A stretch of 14,307 bases of DNA, from NCBI GenBank assembly GCA_021325365.1, contig JAJPHF010000021.1, positions 1-14,307 of the forward strand. The letters are read 5' to 3'. A program made the position numbers and the translations under genes. Of the stretch, positions 5,037 to 12,251 are shown one piece after another. This stretch comes from Pseudomonadota bacterium. Lineage in GTDB: Bacteria; Chloroflexota; UBA6077; JAJPHF01. Below the pieces are notes generated by a model. It saw only the letters and a program-made list of their open reading frames with translations. It searched no databases and was not told where the DNA came from. The stretch's first letter is position 1. Each line of letters begins with the position of its first letter.

Positions 5037-6254
5037 CTAGTTTGTGGCGGCCGGCGGGCGATATTCGCCGAGGTAGCGCACGGCGAACTCGCGGTACTTC
5101 GGCTCGAAGGCGCCGCTCAGATCGAGCGGCTCCTTCATCACGTCGAGACGGCGCAGGAGCTCGGCGTCCGCCTCCAGCGTCTCCCGCTGGACCAGCCCGT
5201 TGGGATCGACCCAGGCATACTTGATCTGCTTGTAGGTGTCGTGGTCCTTCAGCGGCGTCTCGGCGACCAGGATGTCCACGATCGCGTCCAGGTCGACGCC
5301 GTACTCGAACGCGTTGATGTAGTCGCGGGCCGCGCGCAGGTACGCCACCATGAAGCGCTCGCCCACCTGCGGCCCCATCTGGTCGATGCCCTTGTAGTAC
5401 AGCGCGTACAGCCGCGCCGTGGTCGGGTACATCTCCTCCTGGGTCGCCAGGATCTCGTGCACACCGCGCGTCAGCCCCAGCGTGACCAACGGCTCGGTGG
5501 AGAAGCCCACGTCCACCGCTCCGTTCTGCATGGCCGCGAACACCTCCGGGTAGTTCATCGCCGGAAACTCGACGCGGCGCGGATCGATGCCCTGCCGCTC
5601 CAGCCAGTGCGCCGCCACGACGTGTGGCCCGCTGCCCTCCCCCGCGATCGTGTACACCGAGCGGCCGACCAGGTCCGGGGCGGTGCGGATCGTCCCCGCG
5701 TCCCAGACCGGCTTCCGGACCACTAGCGCGAGGTTGCCGGTCGACTTCGCGGTCTTGCCGGCCGACTGGAGGTCCGCCACGATCTGGATGTCGGTGCGGC
5801 GGTTGAGCGCGTTGTAGCAGGCGACGCCCGTCGAGCACGAGCCTACCTGCAACTGCCCTTGCGCGATGGCAGGTAGCTGCTCCAGCACATTGCCGGTGGG
5901 GATCAGCTCGACGTTCAGCCCGAGCTCCTGAAAGTAGCCGCGCCCCTGCGCAATGAAGAACGGCGCGTAGCTCGCTTGCGGGATCACGCCGGCCTTGAGG
6001 CTGACAGCCGGAATGCTCACCAGCGTCGGCGGACTCGACGCCCCGGCGGCCGGCGCGGTGGGAGCCACCGGCGCGGCCGGCGCCGTGGTGGGAGCCACCG
6101 GCGCGGCCGGCGCCGTGGCCGCCGCGGGAGCCGTCGCCATGCGGGTCGGCGCGGCCGCCGGGCCAGCGGGCGTGGGGGCGGCGGGCGCGCATGCCAGAGC
6201 GAGCGCCAGCAGCGCCAGCCCGGTGCCGAGTCGGGCGCGCAGGCGGTCCAGCAT
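5037..6254 (-). CDS. NMT1/SsuA-like ABC transporter solute-binding lipoprotein
   Basis: It is 405 residues from the ATG at 6254, which has GAGGAGG 8 bases upstream; a GTG three codons earlier touches that site and is rejected. The N-terminus is a lipoprotein signal (LGTGLALLALALAC, Cys22 as the lipidated residue; Ala at -3 is slightly unusual). A low-complexity Ala-Pro-Thr linker of about 60 residues follows. The mature domain has the fold signature of the nitrate/sulfonate/thiamine-precursor binding family: ASYAPFFIAQGRGYFQELGL, then AIAQGQLQVGS, LVGRSVYTIAGEGSGPHVVA, and AAMQNGAVDVGFSTEPLV. Such proteins capture a small organic anion or amine outside the membrane and deliver it to an ABC importer. 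No permease or ATPase gene is nearby, so the ligand cannot be inferred and the gene is an orphan here. Length is normal, and the frame is intact. Confidence 0.88.
   Translation of the reverse strand: MLDRLRARLGTGLALLALALACAPAAPTPAGPAAAPTRMATAPAAATAPAAPVAPTTAPAAPVAPTAPAAGASSPPTLVSIPAVSLKAGVIPQASYAPFFIAQGRGYFQELGLNVELIPTGNVLEQLPAIAQGQLQVGSCSTGVACYNALNRRTDIQIVADLQSAGKTAKSTGNLALVVRKPVWDAGTIRTAPDLVGRSVYTIAGEGSGPHVVAAHWLERQGIDPRRVEFPAMNYPEVFAAMQNGAVDVGFSTEPLVTLGLTRGVHEILATQEEMYPTTARLYALYYKGIDQMGPQVGERFMVAYLRAARDYINAFEYGVDLDAIVDILVAETPLKDHDTYKQIKYAWVDPNGLVQRETLEADAELLRRLDVMKEPLDLSGAFEPKYREFAVRYLGEYRPPAATN
6046..6120 (-). repeat. 30-bp tandem repeat in the lipoprotein linker
   Basis: Two copies of a 30-base unit lie at 6061-6090 and 6091-6120 (28 of 30 identical), preceded by a partial copy at 6046-6060. 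They encode repeats of Ala-Pro-Val-Ala-Pro-Thr type in the linker between the lipid anchor and the binding domain. Copy number could vary by slippage without breaking the frame. Confidence 0.8.
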
Positions 6255-6263
6255 CAAGGGCAC

Positions 6264-6472
6264 CTCCTCGTCGTACGCGGCGCAGCGCGGGGAATACGGC
6301 CGCGGTTACGCCCCGAGCGACCGCGCGAGCCGCGCTGTGTCCCCAGCATACACCCGGACCCGCGCGCGTGGCGCATACCACCCGCGCGCCTCAGCGCGCG
6401 GCCGCGGGCGCCCGGCGGTCGGGCGCGGGAGTGCGCGGCCGACCGAGCCGTCCGCGGCGCGGCGCCGCCTAG
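6264..6472. other. Intergenic, GC-rich, with one strong hairpin
   Basis: A perfect 8-base inverted repeat, CCGCGCGC (6382-6389) and GCGCGCGG (6394-6401), closes a 4-base loop. It has no T-run on either side. It lies upstream of the solute-binding gene on the minus strand, 128 bases from the start codon. No promoter consensus is visible in this GC-rich stretch. Confidence 0.5.
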
Positions 6473-6640
6473 CCCAGCTGGCCCTCGACCGCGCAGCGCC
6501 ATGAGGGCTGTCGCCAGCTGCACGCCCCCGCGTTCCAGTCGTACGTGGATGCCTACGCGGCCTGGATCGACGGCGACGTCGAGTCGTTCGTCGCCCTGGA
6601 GCAGCGCCTGTGGTGTGCCAGCAATGACACTACGCCGGCA
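6473..6640 (+). pseudogene. Possible gene remnant (coding-like fragment)
   Basis: After a TAG at 6470, one frame reads RHEGCRQLHAPAFQSYVDA followed by YAAWIDGDVESFVALEQRLW. This acidic, aromatic, evenly composed stretch looks like real protein, unlike the other frames here, and resembles the end of a globular domain. There is no suitable start or ribosome-binding site. After about 6620 the frame turns into low-quality sequence before the protease gene. I take it as a possible remnant of an unknown gene; chance coding likeness in GC-rich DNA remains possible. Confidence 0.3.
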
Positions 6641-6808
6641 CGCTGGACGGCATGGTCGGGCGTCTCGCCAGTAGCCAGGCGCGAAGGGGCTTGTGCCCCG
6701 CCCACAGGTGGGAGTAGGATGGAGCCGCGCCGCGGTGCCCTGCAGCGTGGCTACACACGGCTCCCCCTACGCCTGGGGCTTCACGCTCGGCGGCGAGAGG
6801 TGAGTGCC

Positions 6809-8161
6809 ATGCACAACGCCGGCCGCGCCGACATCCGCATACTGGTCATCACGTTAGGCTTGGCGCTGGGGGTGGGCAGCCTGGCCGCCGTGGCCGGCTG
6901 GGTGTTGTGGCGCAGCGGCGCCCTCCCGTGGCAAGAGCCTGCACTGCTCGCCAGCGTCCAGCTGGCGCCGAGCCCTACCGTGACGGCACCCACGGTGATC
7001 CCGCTCACCGTGCAGCCGAGCGCAACGCCGGCGCTCGACAACGTCGCCACGCGCGCGAAAGGGTTTACCGTGCTAGTGGCAACGGCCGCCGGCAGCTTCG
7101 GCTCCGGCGTGTCGCTGGGCTAGGGCCGCATTCTCACGAATGCCCATGTCATCGAGGACGGGACGCCGGCCACGGTGCGGTATGCCGACGGGCACGAGGC
7201 GCCGGTCAAAGTCGTACACGTCGATTTCCGGCGCGATCTAGCGCTGCTGGAGTCGGACTGGGTGGACGAGCCGGCGGCGCCGCTGGGGGATGCGCGCCAG
7301 TTGCGCGTCATGGATACCCTGCTCGCCGTCGGCTATCCGCGGGCTGATCTCCTCGGGGCCGACGACACGACGGTGACCCACGGCAGCTTCTCGGGGCTGC
7401 GCCAGATCGAGGGCGTCTGGTACGTGCAGACGGATGCGCCCGTCAACCCGGGCAACTCAGGTGGCCCGCTCCTGAATAGTGGGGGCCAAGTGGTCGGCGT
7501 GGTGGCGCGTAGCGTGGCCCACGCGGTGGGCCTGAATGAAGCGGTCGCCAGCGATGAGATCGAGGCGTTTCTCCACAGCGCGAGTGTTGCACCGGTGCCC
7601 TTGCCCACAGCCACGGCCACCCGAACCCCCCGGCCGACGCGCACGCCCACGGCCGTCCCGACCCCCACCGCCACGCCGCAACCGACGAGCACGCTTACTG
7701 CTACCGCCACCACCACCGCCACGGTTGCGCCCACACGGACCGCGACGCCCCAGGTCGCGGCCAATCGCGCGCCGGGGCGGCAGACCGCCCCGCCATCCCC
7801 CGGCACGATGCCCGCATCTGCGCTGGGGCGGACCCCGGACCAGCTCGTCTACGACTACTACGGCGCGGTGAGCCAGCACCGGTATGAAGATGCCTACGCG
7901 GTGCTCAGCCGTGCCGCCCAGCAACGCCAGTCGTACAACGCCTTCGTGCAGCAGTTCCGCGCGTTGCTCAGCGTCGCCGTCCGGTTCCTGGAGCCGACGG
8001 AGACCGGGCGCACGACGGCCGCCCTGACCGCCCACACGGTCACGATTAGCCAGGACAGTACGGGCGAGCGGACCGAATGCTGGCAGGTGAAGTGGCAATT
8101 CACTCAAGAAGCGGGGCAGTGGAAGCGCGACCGCGCGACCCAGACGGCGGAGGACTGCTAA
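6809..8161 (+). pseudogene. HtrA/DegP-like membrane-anchored serine protease with in-frame TAG
   Basis: The gene starts at ATG 6809 (GAGG 8 bases upstream) and spans 450 codons plus the final stop, with a TAG at codon 105 (7121-7123) in the same frame as everything downstream. Parts in order: a membrane anchor (residues 12-33, LVITLGLALGVGSLAAVAGW), a short Pro/Thr linker, a trypsin-like protease domain (about 88-250), a Thr-Pro-Arg linker (about 255-330), and a C-terminal domain of about 110 residues that looks NTF2/DUF4878-like (YDYYGAVSQHRYEDAYAVLS). The triad is complete: His113 in TNAHVI, Asp143 in RRDLALLE and Ser217 in GNSGGPLL. The 30 and 74 residue spacings are close to those of DegP (30 and 75). 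No PDZ domain follows. The TAG sits between GSGVSLG and GRILTNAH, so a protein stopping there lacks the whole catalytic centre. It is a fresh pseudogene, a read-through gene, or a sequencing error; selection appears to have kept the downstream frame. Confidence 0.85.
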
Positions 8162-8162
8162 C

Positions 8163-8640
8163 CGCCCGGCCACGCTGCAACGACTCTGTCGGGACGACCC
8201 GGCGGCGTTGGACGCGCTGGACAAGGCGATCACGGGTACACATGGCGGCGATCACAAGTCCGAGGCGTACCAAGAAATCAAGCATAACAATGTAATGCTT
8301 GATTCTGAGGACAGTGTGGCTGTCGATCAGGGCAACAGCGAGCGCTACGCCCTGCGCCGCCTCCGCAACAAATGCGACGACTTGCACAAGCGCGTGCTGG
8401 CTGGGGAACTCATACCGAATCCGGAGGTGGCGTTCCCTTACTCCCTCTCCCCCTGGGAGAGGGTTGGGGTGAGGGCGCGTCTCGGTAGGCGAACCCCCGG
8501 GCCGGATCCGATAGCAGTGCCCACGCGGCGATGATCGAGGCGGGGTTTCGCCAGCGGACCGTCACGGTGGCGCCGCCAGTGGAGGGGCTGGCCAAGGCGC
8601 CGACCCGGTATCTCACCCCAGAGCAATGCGCCGCCGCCTC
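8163..8640 (+). pseudogene. Broken phage/plasmid-type hypothetical gene split by a palindromic repeat
   Basis: Two coding-like pieces in different frames look like halves of one known type of hypothetical protein. The first (about 8163-8425) reads ATLQRLCRDDPAALDALDKA, then HGGDHKSEAYQEIKHNN, VDQGNSERYALRRLRNKC and DLHKRVLAGEL. The second (about 8518-8640, shifted frame) reads SAHAAMIEAGFRQRTVTV and RYLTPEQCAA. In homologues as I remember them, GELSxxAAxIEAGFR is continuous, so the junction is a precise insertion point. The segment between (about 8426-8517) is a palindromic repeat. The family is uncharacterised and common on phages, plasmids and islands of cyanobacteria and Chloroflexi, with a pattern (HGGD ... 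Gly-x-Ser-x-x-Tyr-x-Leu-x-Arg-Leu) suggesting DNA binding. No intact start is visible upstream; the fragment begins right after the protease stop. The gene is dead. Confidence 0.7.
8426..8517. repeat. Small palindromic repeat element inserted in the hypothetical gene
   Basis: The core at 8443-8463 is a perfect 9-base inverted repeat, CCCTCTCCC and GGGAGAGGG, around CCT, followed by GTTGGGGTGAGGG. I recall this CCCTCTCCC ... TTGGGGTGAGGG sequence as an abundant dispersed repeat in many bacterial genomes, resembling REP or MITE elements. The outer limits are inferred from where the interrupted protein resumes and are only approximate. I see no clear target-site duplication. Confidence 0.65.
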
Positions 8641-8783
8641 TGCTCCCCGCGCCCGAGAGGAGTTGAACGGTTCCCGCGGCGGGCTGGTCAGCGTGCGTAT
8701 CGTGTTGAAGGAATGTACGGCAGTCGCTTTGTGTGGATGGGGAGCGCGTTGGGCGCAAACGTTGCCCAGCAGGGAGGGCGGAG

Positions 8784-10214
8784 ATGGACAGCACGCGGAC
8801 GCAGCCGAGCGCGGACGGCGCGCAGGTCCATACCAGCACCACCCACGGACCTAAGCCGCTCTGGACGCACCTGTACTTCCAAGTCCTCGTCGCCATCGCG
8901 ATCGGTGTGCTGCTCGGTTACTTCCGTCCGTCGGTGGCCACGGAGATGAAGCCGCTCGGCGACGCCTTCGTGAAACTCATCCGGATGATGATCGCGCCGA
9001 TCATCTTCACCACGGTGGTCGTGGGCATCGCGAAGATGGGTGACATGAAGGAGGTCGGCCGGGTCGGGCTGAAGGCGCTCGTCTACTTCGAGGCAGTCAC
9101 CTGCCTCGCCCTCCTCATCGGCCTGGTGATTGTCAACGTCCTGCGACCGGGCGCCGGCATCAACGCCGACCCCAACGCGCTGAATACCAGCGCGATCGCC
9201 AGCTACACGCGCGGCGCCGAGGAGCTCCACGGCGTGGACTTCGTCATGAACATCATCCCGACCACGGTCGTGGATGCCTTCGCCAAGGGCGAGATCCTGC
9301 AGGTGCTGCTCTTCTCGGTGCTGTTTGGGCTGGCGCTCTCCCACTACGGCGCGAAGGGGCGCCCGCTGGTGGAGCTACTGGACCAGGCCAACCACGCCCT
9401 CTTCGGCGTCATCCGCCTGATCATGTACGTCGCGCCGCTCGGCGCCTTCGGCGCGATGGCCTTCACCATCGGTCAGTACGGCATCGGGACGCTGTTCGCG
9501 CTGGGCAAACTGATGGCGGGCGTCTACCTCACGTCAATCCTGTTCGTGGCCGTCGTGCTGGGGCTCATCGCCTTCTGCACCGGCTTCAACCTGTGGCATT
9601 TCCTCAAGTACATCAAGGAGGAGATCCTGATCGTGCTCGGCACGTCGTCGTCCGAGGCGGCGCTGCCGCGCATGATGACCAGGCTGGAGAACCTGGGCTG
9701 CGCCCGGCCCGTCGTGGGCCTGGTGATCCCGACCGGCTACTCGTTCAACCTCGACGGGACGTCCATCTACCTGACTATGGCCGCCATCTTCATCGCCCAG
9801 GCCACGAACGTCGATCTGAGCATCGGCCAGCAGCTCGGCATCCTGGGCATCCTGCTGCTGACGTCGAAGGGGGCGGCGGCGGTCACCGGCGGCGGCTTCA
9901 TCACGCTGGCGGCCACGCTCGCGTCGATCGGCACCGTGCCGGTCGCCGGGCTGGCGCTGCTGCTCGGGGTGGACCGTTTCATGTCCGAGTGCCGGGCCAT
10001 CACGAACCTGATCGGCAACGGCGTGGCGACCGTCGTGGTCGCGCGCTGGGAAAACGCGCTCGACGTGGCCCGCATGCGCGCCGTGCTGACGCGCGAGACG
10101 GACGTGGCGGCGGAGGCGCCGGAGGAGCTGCTCGACGCCCAGGAGGTCCCGGCCGGCCTGGCGGTCGTGGCCGCCCCCGTTCAGACTGCCAGCGGAGCCC
10201 GCGAAGCTACCTAA
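8784..10214 (+). CDS. dctA: C4-dicarboxylate/proton or sodium symporter (DAACS family)
   Basis: It is 476 residues from the ATG at 8784, which has GGAGG 6 bases upstream; a longer frame from 8733 adds a poor N-terminal extension. It belongs to the dicarboxylate/amino acid:cation symporter family (DctA, GltP). These are trimeric inner-membrane carriers that take up succinate, fumarate, malate or acidic amino acids with H+ or Na+. The diagnostic blocks are all present: [11 protein letters not shown] of hairpin 1 at 286-296, [13 protein letters not shown] of TM7 with Asn322-Leu-Asp, [19 protein letters not shown] of hairpin 2, and [20 protein letters not shown] of TM8 from Asp397. The Arg in SECRAITN and the pattern AALPRMM favour a dicarboxylate carrier (DctA) over a glutamate carrier. 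The N-terminus has about 30 extra soluble residues, and a basic-acidic tail follows TM8. The frame is complete. It stands alone, without dctB/dctD regulators. Confidence 0.92.
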   Translation: MDSTRTQPSADGAQVHTSTTHGPKPLWTHLYFQVLVAIAIGVLLGYFRPSVATEMKPLGDAFVKLIRMMIAPIIFTTVVVGIAKMGDMKEVGRVGLKALVYFEAVTCLALLIGLVIVNVLRPGAGINADPNALNTSAIASYTRGAEELHGVDFVMNIIPTTVVDAFAKGEILQVLLFSVLFGLALSHYGAKGRPLVELLDQANHALFGVIRLIMYVAPLGAFGAMAFTIGQYGIGTLFALGKLMAGVYLTSILFVAVVLGLIAFCTGFNLWHFLKYIKEEILIVLGTSSSEAALPRMMTRLENLGCARPVVGLVIPTGYSFNLDGTSIYLTMAAIFIAQATNVDLSIGQQLGILGILLLTSKGAAAVTGGGFITLAATLASIGTVPVAGLALLLGVDRFMSECRAITNLIGNGVATVVVARWENALDVARMRAVLTRETDVAAEAPEELLDAQEVPAGLAVVAAPVQTASGAREAT

Positions 10215-10224
10215 GCGGCCGATG

Positions 10225-10604
10225 GGTTCAGGAAGCGGCTGCCCACAATGCCGGCACCGCTCTGGCGCCACGGCCACGATCTCGTCCACCTGCTCGACCG
10301 GCAGCCGGGCACGGCAGGCGCTGCGGTGGCCGGGTTGACCACCGTGCTTCCGTCCCGTGGGCGGCGCTTTCGACCGCGGCGGGGCCTGGGGCGGGTCCGC
10401 CGACGGGGGCCGGGAGGAAGTGGGCGAGTTCTGGCGAAGCCCAGCTTCCAACTCGCGGCTGCGCTCTTGCAAGGCGGCATTCTGCGCGCGCGGTACGGGG
10501 TTCTCCAGCCGCAGCGTCGTCAACTGGTCCAGCAGCGGCGCAGGATCAGGAGCCGATACCGCCGCCTGTAACTCAGGCGTCAGCGGGCACAGCGTGTCGA
10601 TCAT
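10225..10604 (-). pseudogene. IS66-like transposase, N-terminal fragment
   Basis: From an ATG at 10604 the minus strand reads LRLENPVPRAQNAALQERSR, then GLRQNSPTSSRPPSADPPQA, a Pro/Lys/Arg stretch with GRKHGGQPGHRS, VDEIVAVAPERCRHCGQPLP. This is the classic beginning of IS66 transposases: a leucine-rich coiled segment, the NSSxxSxPPSxD motif (here NSPTSSRPPSAD), GxxGGQPGH, and the first Cys pair of the zf-IS66 domain (CRHC). The homology stops within about 20 bases of the TAA of dctA (10212-10214), and the central DDE domain is absent. The element has therefore lost its 3' part by deletion at this point. The remaining frame beyond it is antisense to dctA and meaningless. A weak ribosome-binding site (TGAGG) lies upstream. 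Confidence 0.85.
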
Positions 10605-10672
10605 GCTGCGGTTGTAGCGCCTCACGGGCGGCCGGGCAAGCTCGCGGCCGCGCCCTCGAACGAGGGTGCTGA

Positions 10673-10792
10673 ACACTCACCACGGTAGAAATCACAGCGA
10701 AAGACGGTCGTCAGCTGCGCCTGGCTCAGCTGCGTGCGGCGGAGGCCGAGCAGATCATGGCCCTAATTCGCCACCGCATCCGCAGCAGATAG
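10673..10792 (+). pseudogene. Short coding remnant, possibly from a PH-like domain
   Basis: A 39-codon frame, open between a TGA at 10670 and a TAG at 10790, reads TLTTVEITAKDGRQLRLAQL followed by RAAEAEQIMALIRHRIRSR. This is a beta-strand pair plus a C-terminal helix, of the kind that ends bacterial PH-like domains. There is no start codon or ribosome-binding site; it lies directly upstream of the IS66 fragment's start on the opposite strand. It is probably the severed 3' end of a gene. The family guess is weak. Confidence 0.3.
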
Positions 10793-10851
10793 AGCGGGAT
10801 CAGGCGCACTGCCCAGAGGACAGGGGGTGTACACAGCGTGGGTCGCTTCTG

Positions 10852-11946
10852 CTAGCGGCCTCTCACCGCCGCGGCGAGGTCGCGCTGGGCGGTGTGGAGC
10901 GGACCCCAATCCGTGAACGAGGCCGGGTCGAGCGGTACCGGCGTGTCGCGCTGGGCGTTTTGCAGCTCGATCAGCTCCTGAATGCCGCTCGCCGGCACCG
11001 TGCCATCCGTGCTGAGCCCGTCCAGGGCCCCTTGGTACAGGCCTGCGGCCACCGCGTCGTCCTTCACGTCCAACGCCTGGTTGATCGTCGCCAACACGAC
11101 CTCCCGATTGGTCGGGTTGTGCATGAACTGCAGCGCCCGCAGCAGCGTGCGCAGGACGGCGACGACTTCGGTGGGGCGCTCCTCCACGCGCGTGCCGAGC
11201 GTCCAGACGCCCGACTGGGGGACGTTCGACACGTCGCTGGCGCGGCCCAGCATCCGGTATCCCAGGGTTTGCGCCATCGCGATTGCGGGCGGGGTGAACA
11301 CGGCCGCTTCCACGGAGCCGGCCTGCATGGCCGTGAGGCGCGCCTGCTCCGTCCCGATCGGCAGCACGTGCATGTCGGCGACCGGGTCGAGGCCGTTAGC
11401 TTGCCAGAGGAGCTTCGCGGCGCGATGGCCCGTGTCGCCGGCGGCTTTCACGGCGAGCGTGCGGCCCTTGAGCGCCGCGATGGATGGATATTGGGGCTGC
11501 GCGAGCACCGCGTGCTGCGGCCGAGCCGCGAGCACCGCGAGCAGCCGCACCGGCAGGGTGCCGTGGGCTTCGAGGAGTCCGCTCACATGCCCGGTCATGT
11601 CCATGGCGTACTGCGCATCGCCCGTCAACACCGCGGCGAGCATCTGCGCGCTGGGCAGCGACACGAACTGCGGCTCGAGCCCCACGTCGCGGAAGTACCC
11701 GAGGTTGATCGCAAGCGACCAGACCAGACTGCTGATCTCCGTCGGCGACGAACCGACCACCGTGATGCTCTCGAGCGCGGCGGGCGCTGGCGCGGCCTCA
11801 CCAAGGGCGCTCGGCGCGCCCGCCTGAACCTGTCCCGGGCTGGCGGCCGGCGCGGAGCGCTGCGGCGTGGCACAGGCAACCATAAGCCCGACCAAGATCA
11901 GGACAGCACCCATCCGCGTCACCACGCTACATCGTTGGCGGTACAT
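10852..11946 (-). CDS. NMT1/SsuA-like solute-binding lipoprotein
   Basis: The product is 364 residues from the ATG at 11946, which has GGAGG 8 bases upstream. The signal peptide ends in a lipobox (VLILVGLMVAC, Cys25), followed by an Ala/Pro/Gln linker. The mature part shows the pattern of the nitrate/sulfonate/taurine binding family: SLAINLGYFRDVGLEPQFVS, AAVLTGDAQYAMD, SIAALKGRTLAVKAAGDTGH and AMQAGSVEAAVFTPP. It would bind a small organic molecule at the cell surface for an ABC importer. No permease or ATPase gene is in view, so the ligand is unknown. The frame is intact and length normal for the family. It differs strongly from the gene at 5037-6254, so the two are not recent duplicates. 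It sits between two IS66-like remnants, which may explain how it was moved here. Confidence 0.87.
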   Translation of the reverse strand: MYRQRCSVVTRMGAVLILVGLMVACATPQRSAPAASPGQVQAGAPSALGEAAPAPAALESITVVGSSPTEISSLVWSLAINLGYFRDVGLEPQFVSLPSAQMLAAVLTGDAQYAMDMTGHVSGLLEAHGTLPVRLLAVLAARPQHAVLAQPQYPSIAALKGRTLAVKAAGDTGHRAAKLLWQANGLDPVADMHVLPIGTEQARLTAMQAGSVEAAVFTPPAIAMAQTLGYRMLGRASDVSNVPQSGVWTLGTRVEERPTEVVAVLRTLLRALQFMHNPTNREVVLATINQALDVKDDAVAAGLYQGALDGLSTDGTVPASGIQELIELQNAQRDTPVPLDPASFTDWGPLHTAQRDLAAAVRGR

Positions 11947-12004
11947 CTACGCACCCTCCGCTCGCGCGGTGCTCGCCCAGTAACTGCTGCTCGCATCTTG
12001 GGTG

Positions 12005-12205
12005 CTAGCATGGTCGATCGGTAGACACCTGGAGTGGGTCCGACCAGGGCGGCCGCGAGGCATTGGCTGAGTTCTGGGCCAGCCCGGCTTCCCGCTCCCG
12101 GACGCGGGCTTGCAGGACGTAATTCTCCGCCCGCAGAGGAGTTGGGTCAAGCGCCGGAGTCATCGCCGCTCGCTGGCGCGCCAGCGGCAGCATCGTCACA
12201 CTCAT
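12005..12205 (-). mobile_element. Second IS66-like transposase 5' fragment
   Basis: A 66-codon frame starts with ATG at 12205 and contains RAENYVLQARVREREAGLAQ, then NSANASRPPWSDP, the equivalent of the NSPTSSRPPSADP motif of the fragment at 10225-10604. The 18 bases directly before the two ATGs match at 15 positions (10605-10622 against 12206-12223), so these are left ends of related elements. About ten residues are missing from the linker relative to the other copy, so the copies have diverged. The homology ends near 12025. No zf-IS66 Cys pair or DDE region remains. Confidence 0.75.
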
Positions 12206-12251
12206 GCCGCCGTTGTAGCGCTTCGCCCCTCCTGGAGCAAGCCCGCCGCCG

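Noticed and set aside
4807..6381. A 524-codon open frame on the minus strand overlapping the solute-binding gene
   Set aside because: It is rich in Arg, Gly, Ala and Pro without any motif, and the overlapping frame at 5037-6254 has a signal peptide, a family fold signature and a ribosome-binding site. It is a shadow of GC-rich coding DNA.
7121..7123. TAG read as pyrrolysine
   Set aside because: Pyrrolysine needs pylT/pylS machinery, is rare in bacteria, and has no reason to occur in an HtrA protease. Pseudogene, read-through or sequence error are simpler.
9593..10672. A 359-codon plus-strand frame inside and beyond dctA
   Set aside because: Its composition is Arg/Gly/Ala/Pro-rich and it shadows the clear symporter frame and then the antisense of the IS66 fragment.
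9534..10676. A single 380-codon minus-strand protein joining an IS66 start to a longer tail
   Set aside because: Only the first part (to about 10225) is transposase-like. The rest is antisense to dctA and has no protein character.
10666..12024. A 452-codon plus-strand frame antisense to the second solute-binding gene
   Set aside because: It is His/Arg/Gly-rich without domains; the opposite strand encodes a well-formed lipoprotein with a good start.
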